From UBA7398 sp964567545 (lineage in GTDB: Bacteria > Actinomycetota > Actinomycetes > Nanopelagicales > Nanopelagicaceae): a DNA stretch of 8,424 nucleotides. Under the pieces are notes generated by a model. That model made no database searches and had not been told where the DNA came from. It was given only the letters and a program-made list of their open reading frames with translations. Shown here one piece after another: positions 1 to 6,722 of the stretch; position 1 is the stretch's first letter, and the number at the start of each line of letters is the position of its first letter. The translations under genes and the position numbers were made by a program. The stretch is taken from NCBI GenBank assembly GCA_964567545.1, contig CAZMNB010000052.1:1-8424 (forward strand), given 5' to 3'.

Positions 1-316
1 CGTCATATTGCGAAGTTTGAAAATTCTTTGGCATATCTGGATAAAAATAATTCTTTCGAGCAAAGCGGCTATAAGGTGCAATTGCACAATTTAGTGCTAG
101 CCCAATCATGATTGTGTACTCAATCGCTTTTTCATTTACAACTGGTAATGCGCCAGGCAACCCTAAGCAAACTGGACAAGTTTGAGTATTTGGTTCAGCA
201 CCAAAGATTGTGTTGCAACCGCAGAACATTTTCGATGCGGTTCCTAATTCAACGTGTACTTCCAAACCAAGGACTGGTTCGTATTTTTCAATCACATCTT
301 CATATTTCAAACTCAT
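1..316 (-). CDS. gatB: Aspartyl/glutamyl-tRNA(Asn/Gln) amidotransferase subunit B, N-terminal part (cut by left edge)
   Basis: GatB is the tRNA-binding and kinase subunit of GatCAB. It phosphorylates the side chain of Glu or Asp on misacylated tRNA(Gln) or tRNA(Asn) so that ammonia from GatA can amidate it. Only the first 105 codons are visible, and the frame is still open at base 1. The fragment begins MSLKYEDVIEKYEPVLGLEV. It then shows HVELGTASKMFC, and two cysteine pairs, CGC (Cys32, Cys34) and CPVC (Cys47, Cys50), matching the zinc-binding knuckle of the family. It ends with RKNYFYPDMPKNFQTSQYD, a conserved GatB block. The start ATG overlaps the gatA stop as ATGA (313-316). An AGGAG motif at 324-328 lies 7 nt upstream, inside the last gatA codons, which supports this start and suggests translational coupling. 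The C-terminal YqeY-like tail lies outside the window. Identification is very secure. Confidence 0.96.
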   Translation of the reverse strand, partial: MSLKYEDVIEKYEPVLGLEVHVELGTASKMFCGCNTIFGAEPNTQTCPVCLGLPGALPVVNEKAIEYTIMIGLALNCAIAPYSRFARKNYFYPDMPKNFQTSQYD

Positions 317-1809
317 GCCCGCGCTCCTAACCCAGAAACGTGCGAAAGAATTGGTGCGCCCCATTTACTCAATAGCGCAGATTCGAGGGCAGCGCCTACC
401 TTGTAAAGTCGGTCATCTTTCATCGCTGGCGCCATGATTTGGAATCCTGCTGGCAAGTTATCTTCTTCAGCTAGTCCACTTGGCAGAGACATCCCGCAAA
501 TCCCTGCCATATTTACCGGGATAGTCGCAATGTCGTTTAGATACATAGCAATTGGGTCATTTGCTTTTTCGCCAATTTTAAATGCCGTGGTCGGCGCAGT
601 TGGCGAGACTAATACATCTGCTTTCGTAAATGCGTTATCAAAATCTTGCTTGATTAAAGTTCTAACTTTTTGAGCGCTGCCATAGTAAGCATCATAATAA
701 CCACTTGAGAGGGCATAGGTTCCAAGAATAATCCGGCGCTTTACTTCACGGCCAAAACCTACTTCGCGAGTTAGGTTCATTACTTCTTCTGCTGATACTC
801 CGCTTTTATCGCCCACACGAATTCCATATCGCATTGCATCGAATCGAGCTAGGTTTGATGAACATTCACTAGGTGCAATTAAGTAATAAGCAGCTAGGGC
901 ATATTCAAAATAGGAACAAGAAACTTCAACAATTTCAGCGCCAAGTCCTGCGAGTAATTCAAGTGATTCATTAAATCGATTTAATACGCCAGTTTGATAA
1001 CCCTCACCTTGTAACTCTTTTATTACGCCAATCTTTAAACCTTTTACATCACCATTTTTAGCTGCCGCAACAATTGCTGGAACTGGAGCATTAATACTTG
1101 TCGAATCTTTTGGATCATGGCCAGCGATAGTTTCATGTAATAACGCAGTGTCTAAAACAGTTCTGCCGCATGGACCGGCTTGATCTAAACTCGATGAGAA
1201 TGCAACTAACCCGTAACGAGATACGCCACCATATGTTGGTTTCACTCCGACGGTTCCGGTAACTGCAGCAGGTTGGCGAATTGAACCGCCAGTATCGGTT
1301 CCAATTGCAAGTGGAGCTTCGAATGCTGCCAGCGATGCCGATGATCCACCACCAGATCCGCCAGGAATTCGGGAAAGATCCCAAGGATTATGAGTTGGTC
1401 CGTATGCAGAATTTTCAGTTGATGAACCCATCGCAAATTCATCCATATTTGTTTTGCCAAGTATTACTACATCGGCTGCGCGCAATTTGGTTACAACTGT
1501 TGAGTCATAAGGCGGACGCCACCCTTCGAGCATTTTTGATCCGCAAGTAGTTGGAATTCCTTTTTGCACCATTACATCTTTTAGCGCAAGCGGTATTCCA
1601 GCTAGCTGTGAAAGTTTCGCACCATCTGCCCGTTTCTTGTCCGCAAGTGCTGCTTGTGCAAGTGCGCCTTCAGTATCAACATATAAGAATGCGTGTACAT
1701 CTTTATCTACTTCTGCTATTCGATCTAGATGTGCTTGCGTTAACGCAACGCTGGTTGTTTCGCCACTAGCAAGAGCTGCCGCCATTTCTGATGCGTTCTT
1801 TTTAATCAT
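313..1809 (-). CDS. gatA: Aspartyl/glutamyl-tRNA(Asn/Gln) amidotransferase subunit A (amidase)
   Basis: GatA is the glutaminase subunit of GatCAB. It hydrolyses glutamine and passes ammonia to GatB for conversion of Glu-tRNA(Gln) or Asp-tRNA(Asn) to the amidated form. The 498-residue length is normal. The amidase-signature catalytic triad is visible: Lys77 in LALKDVM, the cis-serine Ser152 in PGGSGGGSS, and the nucleophile Ser176 in GTDTGGSIRQP. The spacings equal those of the Lys79/Ser154/Ser178 triad known from Staphylococcus aureus GatA. The tRNA-amidotransferase type, rather than a generic amidase, is supported by the long conserved stretch through GVKPTYGGVSRYGL and by gatC and gatB on either side. 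The ATG is 5 bp after the gatC stop. Its ribosome binding site is weak (GAAGAAG, inside the end of gatC), so it is probably translated by coupling. The stop overlaps gatB by 4 bp. Nothing is truncated or missing. Confidence 0.98.
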   Translation of the reverse strand: MIKKNASEMAAALASGETTSVALTQAHLDRIAEVDKDVHAFLYVDTEGALAQAALADKKRADGAKLSQLAGIPLALKDVMVQKGIPTTCGSKMLEGWRPPYDSTVVTKLRAADVVILGKTNMDEFAMGSSTENSAYGPTHNPWDLSRIPGGSGGGSSASLAAFEAPLAIGTDTGGSIRQPAAVTGTVGVKPTYGGVSRYGLVAFSSSLDQAGPCGRTVLDTALLHETIAGHDPKDSTSINAPVPAIVAAAKNGDVKGLKIGVIKELQGEGYQTGVLNRFNESLELLAGLGAEIVEVSCSYFEYALAAYYLIAPSECSSNLARFDAMRYGIRVGDKSGVSAEEVMNLTREVGFGREVKRRIILGTYALSSGYYDAYYGSAQKVRTLIKQDFDNAFTKADVLVSPTAPTTAFKIGEKANDPIAMYLNDIATIPVNMAGICGMSLPSGLAEEDNLPAGFQIMAPAMKDDRLYKVGAALESALLSKWGAPILSHVSGLGARA

Positions 1810-1814
1810 CTTAA

Positions 1815-2114
1815 TTACGCTTCTTCGCCAAGAATTTTCGGCACTTTAAATCGTTGTTCTTCACTAGCTGGCGCAGCAGATAATGCGGCTTCTGGGGTTA
1901 AGCTCGGAATAACTTCATCTTTGCGATAAACATTTTGTAATGGCAATGGATGTGAGGTTGGAAGTACATCTTGACCGGCGACTTCTTGAACGCGGGCAAC
2001 CGCATTGAGAATTACACCGAGTTCGGAAGCTAAATGATCCAACTCCGCAGGGGCCATATCGATTCGTGCTAACCGTGCGAGGTTTGCGACATCATCACGA
2101 GAAATTCCAGCCAT
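1815..2114 (-). CDS. gatC: Aspartyl/glutamyl-tRNA(Asn/Gln) amidotransferase subunit C
   Basis: GatC is the small subunit that wraps around the GatA–GatB interface and stabilises the amidotransferase. The protein has 99 residues, normal for the family. Family hallmarks are visible: the N-terminal helical start ISRDDVANLARLARI (residues 4-18), the central PTSHPLPLQNVYRKD, and the end RFKVPKILGE, which is typical of GatC. The ATG lies 9 bp after the proA stop. The sequence AGGTAAGG, whose TAA is the proA stop codon, serves as the ribosome binding site, so the two genes are very tightly joined. Immediate linkage to gatA and gatB confirms the assignment despite the small size. Confidence 0.96.
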   Translation of the reverse strand: MAGISRDDVANLARLARIDMAPAELDHLASELGVILNAVARVQEVAGQDVLPTSHPLPLQNVYRKDEVIPSLTPEAALSAAPASEEQRFKVPKILGEEA

Positions 2115-2123
2115 GTGCGCACC

Positions 2124-3389
2124 TTACCTAATCTGTCCAGTGCCAGTAACAATCCAAGTTGTGGTCGTCATCTCTTCCAACCCCATTGGACCGCGAGCAT
2201 GTAATTTCTGATTTGAAATCCCAATTTCGGCGCCGAAACCCATCTCTTCGCCATCAGTAAATCTAGTTGAAGCATTAACCATCACGGCAGCGCAATCTGA
2301 AAGTGCAATAAATTTATCTGCGTTTTCTTTTGATTCCGTAACAATCGCTTCGGTGTGGTTGGTACCAAATTTAGCAATATGGTCGATGGCTCCAATTAAT
2401 GAAGGCACAATCCCAACATTCATCTCTAAAGTTCCGTACTCGGTATGCCAATTTTCTTCGGTCGCTAAAGTCGCATTGATTCCCAATTCTTGCGTAATCG
2501 AAAGTACATGGCTATCACAATGCAATATAACGCCGGCTTTATCTAAAGCTACTAATGCCGCTGGCAAGAAATTCTTAGCAATATTTTCATGGACTAATAA
2601 GGTTTCGGCTGCATTACAAACACTTGGTCGATTAGTCTTTGAATTTAAAGTTACTGGTAGCGCTTTTACTAAATCTGCAAACTCATCTACATAAACATGA
2701 CAAACGCCTGCGCCAGTTTCTATCGTTGGAACCGTTGATTCATCAACTACCATTCGAATCAAATTAGCGCTACCTCGTGGAATTACTAAATCAACACTGC
2801 CACGCGCGTGAAGTAATGCACGCACGCTTTCACGATCTTCGCTTGGCACCAATTGAATTACATCTGCTGAAATCGCAGTTTTAATCAAAGCCTCTCGCAT
2901 AACTTTTACAAGGATTGCATTACTTTCACTAGCACTCGAAGAACCCCGTAATAGTGCAGAATTTCCGGAGGCTAATAAAATTACGGCAGCATCAACGGTC
3001 ACATTTGGTCGAGCTTCATAGACCATTCCAACAACGCCAAACGGCACAGTTACTTGCTTAAGATGTAACCCATTTTCTAAGGTTCGCTCGCGTAATACTT
3101 GATTGAGTGGATCTGGTAACGCTGCGACTTTGCGTGCACCGTTAGCTATTCCTGCAATTCTTTCTGGGGTTAAATGTAACCGATCTAATAAGGAATCGGC
3201 CATCCCGCCAGATTTTTCCCGCGTCATATCAACGTTATTTGCTGCTTCAATTACAGCACTGTTAGCAACGATCGCATCTGCGATAGCAAGTAGCGCATTT
3301 CTGCGGGTTTTGTAATCTGCCGCGACTAACGTGCGCGCTGCAATTCTCGCTTTATCAGCTAAATCTTTAACTAATTTATCGGAGCTCAT
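2124..3389 (-). CDS. proA: Glutamate-5-semialdehyde dehydrogenase (gamma-glutamyl phosphate reductase)
   Basis: ProA reduces gamma-glutamyl phosphate with NADPH to glutamate-5-semialdehyde, the second step of proline synthesis from glutamate, in the cytoplasm. The 421-residue length is typical. It belongs to the aldehyde dehydrogenase superfamily. The block from PFGVVGMVYEARPNVTVD (residues 116-133) to SALLRGSSSASESN is the cofactor-binding half. Cys258 in RPSVCNA is the likely catalytic cysteine by position. Residues 328-349 match the family signature (A-I-x-H-I … G-T-x-H-T-E-x-I), except for Phe341 where His or Tyr is usual. The C-terminus has FGAEIGISNQKLHARGPMG, which is strongly conserved. 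The ATG is 6 bp after the proB stop, and the AGGA overlapping that TAG stop is the ribosome binding site. ProB upstream supplies its labile substrate, so co-expression makes sense. Confidence 0.98.
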   Translation of the reverse strand: MSSDKLVKDLADKARIAARTLVAADYKTRRNALLAIADAIVANSAVIEAANNVDMTREKSGGMADSLLDRLHLTPERIAGIANGARKVAALPDPLNQVLRERTLENGLHLKQVTVPFGVVGMVYEARPNVTVDAAVILLASGNSALLRGSSSASESNAILVKVMREALIKTAISADVIQLVPSEDRESVRALLHARGSVDLVIPRGSANLIRMVVDESTVPTIETGAGVCHVYVDEFADLVKALPVTLNSKTNRPSVCNAAETLLVHENIAKNFLPAALVALDKAGVILHCDSHVLSITQELGINATLATEENWHTEYGTLEMNVGIVPSLIGAIDHIAKFGTNHTEAIVTESKENADKFIALSDCAAVMVNASTRFTDGEEMGFGAEIGISNQKLHARGPMGLEEMTTTTWIVTGTGQIR

Positions 3390-3395
3390 AGATTC

Positions 3396-4508
3396 CTATA
3401 ACAACACTAAATCATCGCGATGGACAAGTTCGCGCTCATATTCTGCGCCAAGTGATTTTGCTAAGTCTTTTGTGGAGCGTCCTAACATCTGTGGTACTTC
3501 CACAGCGTCAAATGCCACTAAACCGCGTGCAATTGCAACTCCATCTGGGCCGACTAGTTCGACAGTGTCACCGGAAATAAACTCCCCTTCAACTGCCGTA
3601 ACGCCAGCAGGTAATAGTGAAACTCCGCGTTCTTTAATGGCAGTAACTGCGCCAGCATCAAGAATTAGTTTTCCATGTGGTGTTGCTGCATGGGCTAGCC
3701 AAAGTAACCGCGAAGATTTTTTACTGGTTGCGGTGTGGAAAAAAGTTCCAAAATCGTTACCTTCAAGAGCGGCGCCAACTTCGTTTAATGAAGTGAGAAG
3801 CGTCGGAATACCTGCGCCAGATGCAATTCGAGCTGCATCAACTTTTGTAATCATGCCACCGCTGCCAACTCCCGCAGATCCGATGCCGCCAATCAGAGCA
3901 TCTGAAATTTCATCAATTGCATGGACTTCGGAAATTTTCTTCGCGTTAACAGACGTTGGTGGCGCATCGTAAAGCGCATCAACATCGGTAACTAGAACTA
4001 ATAGATCTGCGCCAACTAGATGTGAAACTAGCGCTGCAATTCGATCGTTATCGCCAAATCTAATTTCTTGAGTACCTACGCTATCGTTTTCATTAATTAC
4101 TGGAACTACTCCCAGCGCTATTAATTTAAAAAGCGTACGTTGCGCATTTTGATAATGTGATCTGCGAACTACATCTTCAATTGTGAGTAATACTTGAGAA
4201 GCAGTGATCGCATAACGCGAAAAAGATTCGGTATACCTATGGATGAGTAGCCCTTGTCCAACCGATGCTGCTGCTTGCTGTGTTGCAAGATCTTTTGGGC
4301 GAGTAGCCAGCCCAAGCGGAGCTAAGCCCGCCGCAATTGCCCCAGATGAAACTACTAATACCTCTTTACCGGCTTTTCTTAATTTAGCTACAACATCCAC
4401 AAGCGCATCTACAGCTTTTGGATCTAATTGCCCACCAGATTTACCAGTAAGTGATGAAGATCCGATTTTTATAACAATTCTATTAGCTGCGAAAACTCGA
4501 TCGCGCAT
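3396..4508 (-). CDS. proB: Glutamate 5-kinase with C-terminal PUA domain
   Basis: ProB phosphorylates glutamate with ATP to gamma-glutamyl phosphate. This is the committed and usually proline-inhibited step of proline synthesis. The protein has 370 residues, close to the 367 of Escherichia coli, and carries both domains. The amino-acid kinase domain covers about residues 8-255. By alignment to E. coli residues known to matter, Lys14 (IVIKIGSSS), Ser55 (VSSGAIAAG), Asp142 (NENDSVG), Asn154 (FGDNDR) and Lys222 (GGMITKVD) are all present at matching spacing. The PUA domain covers about 278-355 (GKLILDAGAV onwards). The start ATG shares one base with the obgE stop (TAATG), and a GAGG lies 7 nt upstream, so translation is probably coupled to obgE. 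Allosteric behaviour cannot be read from sequence. Confidence 0.98.
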   Translation of the reverse strand: MRDRVFAANRIVIKIGSSSLTGKSGGQLDPKAVDALVDVVAKLRKAGKEVLVVSSGAIAAGLAPLGLATRPKDLATQQAAASVGQGLLIHRYTESFSRYAITASQVLLTIEDVVRRSHYQNAQRTLFKLIALGVVPVINENDSVGTQEIRFGDNDRIAALVSHLVGADLLVLVTDVDALYDAPPTSVNAKKISEVHAIDEISDALIGGIGSAGVGSGGMITKVDAARIASGAGIPTLLTSLNEVGAALEGNDFGTFFHTATSKKSSRLLWLAHAATPHGKLILDAGAVTAIKERGVSLLPAGVTAVEGEFISGDTVELVGPDGVAIARGLVAFDAVEVPQMLGRSTKDLAKSLGAEYERELVHRDDLVLL

Positions 4509-5980
4509 TAGCGAACCTCGCCCTCGATGCGTGGATTAGTTGGGTCAGCAACTTTATATTCCCATTGCTCTGCAATTTCATCATCATCTAATTGATCAAC
4601 TGCTTCGATTTCCATGCGCTCCCATTCACGTGGAATTCGCAAGTCATCACCACGAGGTCCAGCCAACAATTCTGCACCAGCTTCAATAGTTGGTTCCCAG
4701 TCAAAAATGATTGCAGCTTCGCCAGTTCCAATGCGAACTTCGCTTCCTTGCTTTGCGCCAAGTGCGAAGAGAGCTTTTTCTACACCAAGTCGAGCTAACC
4801 GATCAGCTAAATATCCAACTGCCTCTTTATTGCTGAAATTAGTTTGATGCACCCAACGCAACGGACGATTACCAGTAACTGTAAATGAACCATCTTCTTC
4901 CACCTTAACATCAAACCCAGAATCATCAACAGCAATAGGTCGAAGTACGATTCGAGTTTTCTCTTCACTTGCTCTGCTGGCTCGCGAAGTTTGGATAATT
5001 TTTGCCATTCCATAAAGTAACTCGGTAAGACCGATTCGGGCAGCAGCGGAAACTTGAAAAACTTGGTAACCGCGTTCTTCTAGCGTTGATTGCACCATAT
5101 CGGCCATGGCTTTTCCATCTGGCAAATCTATTTTGTTAAGCGCAATTAAACGCGGGCGATCATTTAAACCACCGTAATGTGCGAGCTCTGCTTCGATAAC
5201 ATCTAAGTCAACTAATGGATTTCGATCAGTTTCAAGCGTTCCGCAATCCAATACGTGAACTAAAGCTGCGCAACGTTCAACATGGCGCAAGAATTCCAAA
5301 CCTAAACCTTTACCTTCACTTGCACCAGGAATTAACCCTGGTACATCAGCAACTGTAAATCGCGTTTCGCCTGCTTGCACTACGCCTAAATTTGGCACCA
5401 GTGTTGTGAATGGATAATCCGCAATTTTTGGACGGGCTGCAGAGATAGCTGCAATTAGTGAAGATTTACCAGCGCTTGGATAACCAACCAGCGCAATGTC
5501 TGCAACACTTTTTAATTCAAGAATTAAAGTTCGAGCTTCGCCTGGTTCACCTAAAAGTGCAAAACCTGGTGCGCGACGACGTGACGATGAGAGCGCAGCA
5601 TTTCCTAAACCACCGCGGCCACCTTGTGCCGCAATAAAACGAGTTCCGTTGCCAACTAAATCCGCTAATACTTTTCCTTCTGTTGTCAAAACAACAGTTC
5701 CGTTTGGAACACCCATTACCATGTCTTCGCCATATGGACCATCCTTGCGGTCACCTTGGCCTTGTTTCCCAGATGTTGCAGAGCGATGCGGCGAATGATG
5801 AAAATCTAAAAGCGTTGTGACATTTGGATCGACAACCAAAATTATGTCACCACCGCGGCCGCCGTTGCCGCCATCTGGCCCACCAAGTGGCACAAATTTT
5901 TCGCGACGGACTGAAACACAACCATCGCCACCACTGCCTGCAGAAGCATGCAAAGTGACGCGATCTACGAAGGTTGTCAT
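4508..5980 (-). CDS. obgE: Obg family GTPase (ribosome assembly / stress GTPase)
   Basis: Obg is a slow GTPase that binds the 50S subunit and links late ribosome assembly to growth and stress signalling. The protein has 490 residues and three domains. The glycine-rich Obg fold covers about 1-158, with GSGGDGC (16-21) and GGPDGGNGGRGGD (33-45). The G domain has P-loop GYPSAGKSS (166-174), switch region YPFTTLVPNLGVV (189-201), G3 DVPG (212-215), G4 NKID (282-285) and G5 SAA (311-313). The OCT domain, about 343-430, is typical of Gram-positive Obg. It is followed by an acidic tail of about 60 residues with LDDDE near 464-468. The start MTTFVDRV is the standard one, with GAGAGG 8 nt upstream. 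It lies 84 bp after rpmA, and an intrinsic terminator intervenes, so its expression need not follow that of the ribosomal proteins. It overlaps proB by 1 bp. Confidence 0.98.
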   Translation of the reverse strand: MTTFVDRVTLHASAGSGGDGCVSVRREKFVPLGGPDGGNGGRGGDIILVVDPNVTTLLDFHHSPHRSATSGKQGQGDRKDGPYGEDMVMGVPNGTVVLTTEGKVLADLVGNGTRFIAAQGGRGGLGNAALSSSRRRAPGFALLGEPGEARTLILELKSVADIALVGYPSAGKSSLIAAISAARPKIADYPFTTLVPNLGVVQAGETRFTVADVPGLIPGASEGKGLGLEFLRHVERCAALVHVLDCGTLETDRNPLVDLDVIEAELAHYGGLNDRPRLIALNKIDLPDGKAMADMVQSTLEERGYQVFQVSAAARIGLTELLYGMAKIIQTSRASRASEEKTRIVLRPIAVDDSGFDVKVEEDGSFTVTGNRPLRWVHQTNFSNKEAVGYLADRLARLGVEKALFALGAKQGSEVRIGTGEAAIIFDWEPTIEAGAELLAGPRGDDLRIPREWERMEIEAVDQLDDDEIAEQWEYKVADPTNPRIEGEVR

Positions 5981-6011
5981 CTTTACATCCTCTCTACTTT
6001 CTTATATTTGT

Positions 6012-6044
6012 AAAATAAAAAACGGGCCCGTGCATACGGACCCG
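6012..6044 (-). terminator. Intrinsic (rho-independent) terminator after rpmA
   Basis: Read on the minus strand, a 9-bp stem (arms 6036-6044 and 6023-6031) has eight Watson-Crick pairs and one G·T wobble. It is mostly G-C and closes a 4-base loop (6032-6035). It is followed at once by TTTTTTATTTT (6022 down to 6012). The hairpin begins 20 bp after the rpmA stop. On the plus strand no T-run follows, so it acts in one direction only. Only 31 bp separate the end of the T-run from the obgE start. It should end most transcripts carrying rplU-rpmA, with any read-through continuing into obgE. Confidence 0.88.
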
Positions 6045-6064
6045 CAAATTATGAAGGTCGTTTG

Positions 6065-6319
6065 TTAAGAAACCGGAACCACATTAACTACTCGACGACC
6101 ACGTGCTTTACCGAACTCAACTGCACCAGCAGCTAGCGCGAATAACGTGTCGTCTTTACCGCGGCCAACATTCTTACCTGGGTGGAAACTTGTGCCACGT
6201 TGGCGAACTAATATTTCGCCACTGTTCACAACTTGTCCGCCAAATCGCTTGATGCCTAAAAATTGTGGATTTGAATCGCGACCGTTACGCGTGGACGAGA
6301 CACCTTTTTTACTTGCCAT
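6065..6319 (-). CDS. rpmA: 50S ribosomal protein L27 (bL27)
   Basis: L27 is a 50S subunit protein whose flexible N-terminus reaches the peptidyl-transferase centre. The protein has 84 residues, normal length. The N-terminus MASKKGVSSTRNGRDSN is followed by LGIKRFGGQVVNSGEILVRQ, RGTSFHPGKNVGRGKDDTLF and GRRVVNVVP, the core of the family. There is no N-terminal extension of the kind cleaved by the Prp protease in Firmicutes, so the mature end is made directly. The ATG lies 14 bp after the rplU stop. The AAGGAG that overlaps that stop codon's last bases is a good ribosome binding site, about 10 nt from the start. It is co-transcribed with rplU, and a terminator follows directly. Confidence 0.98.
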   Translation of the reverse strand: MASKKGVSSTRNGRDSNPQFLGIKRFGGQVVNSGEILVRQRGTSFHPGKNVGRGKDDTLFALAAGAVEFGKARGRRVVNVVPVS

Positions 6320-6333
6320 TGTTTCTCAGCTCC

Positions 6334-6648
6334 TTATTTCACGCCGTTGATGGCGGTAATTTTTACGCGAGTGCTCTTTGCGCGGAAACCTTGACGACGA
6401 CGGTAACCGGTCTTGTTCTTGTAACGCAGAATGTGAATCTTTGGGCCTTTTACTTCTTCAATGATTTCCCCAGTAACTTTTACGCCAGAGAGAATCTTTG
6501 GATCAGAAGTTACGGCATCGCCATCGACTACAAGTACTGCAGGGAAAGTTATGATCGAACCTGAAGCAGCATCAACTCGGTCGACGAAAACGGTATCGCC
6601 AATAGCGACTTTCTCCTGGCGTCCGCCAGCTTTTACTATTGCATACAC
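6334..6648 (-). CDS. rplU: 50S ribosomal protein L21 (bL21), GTG start
   Basis: L21 is a 50S subunit protein that binds 23S rRNA. I place the start at the GTG at 6646-6648, giving 104 residues beginning (M)YAIVKAGGRQEKV, the standard L21 N-terminus and length (about 103). A GAGAGGAA ribosome binding site sits about 9 nt upstream. The open frame runs back 22 further codons to a TTG at 6712-6714, but that extension (TQGHAHPYANPLFNISRGIIP) has no L21 similarity and its TTG is the predicted -35 element, so I reject it. Other hallmarks are GDTVFVDRV, the KILSGVKVTGEI region, and the C-terminal YKNKTGYRRRQGFRAKSTRVKITAI, the basic rRNA-binding end. It forms a two-gene unit with rpmA. Confidence 0.96.
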   Translation of the reverse strand: MYAIVKAGGRQEKVAIGDTVFVDRVDAASGSIITFPAVLVVDGDAVTSDPKILSGVKVTGEIIEEVKGPKIHILRYKNKTGYRRRQGFRAKSTRVKITAINGVK

Positions 6649-6684
6649 CGGAATAATTCCTCTCGAGATGTTGAACAGGGGGTT

Positions 6685-6714
6685 AGCGTACGGATGAGCA
6701 TGGCCTTGGGTCAA
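6685..6714 (-). promoter_or_regulatory. Predicted sigma-70-type promoter for rplU-rpmA
   Basis: In the 74-bp gap between the RNase E stop and rplU, the minus strand carries TTGACC (6714 down to 6709; five of six matches to TTGACA). After an 18-bp spacer it carries TACGCT (6690 down to 6685), which fits the TAnnnT -10 common in Actinobacteria. Transcription would begin near 6677-6679, giving a leader of about 30 nt before the GTG of rplU. No terminator is seen after the RNase E gene, so read-through from it may also contribute. This is a pattern match only. Confidence 0.6.
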
Positions 6715-6722
6715 ACTGAGCC

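Noticed and set aside
3331..3972. 213-codon open frame on the plus strand
   Set aside because: It lies antisense to proB and the start of proA, which are fully supported by conserved motifs. Its translation is Ser/Ala/Pro-rich low-complexity sequence with no recognisable domain.
5496..5798. Plus-strand open frame of 100 codons inside obgE
   Set aside because: It is a shadow of the Obg coding sequence, with Pro/Arg-rich composition and no domain.
5983..5988. Start-stop pair (ATG TAA) just before obgE
   Set aside because: The ATG abuts the ribosome binding site with no spacing, so initiation there is unlikely. The arrangement is probably chance.
6649..6714. N-terminal extension of L21 from a TTG start
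   Set aside because: The extension does not resemble L21, no ribosome binding site is evident at that TTG, and the TTG coincides with the predicted -35 element. The GTG at 6646-6648 fits family length and N-terminus.
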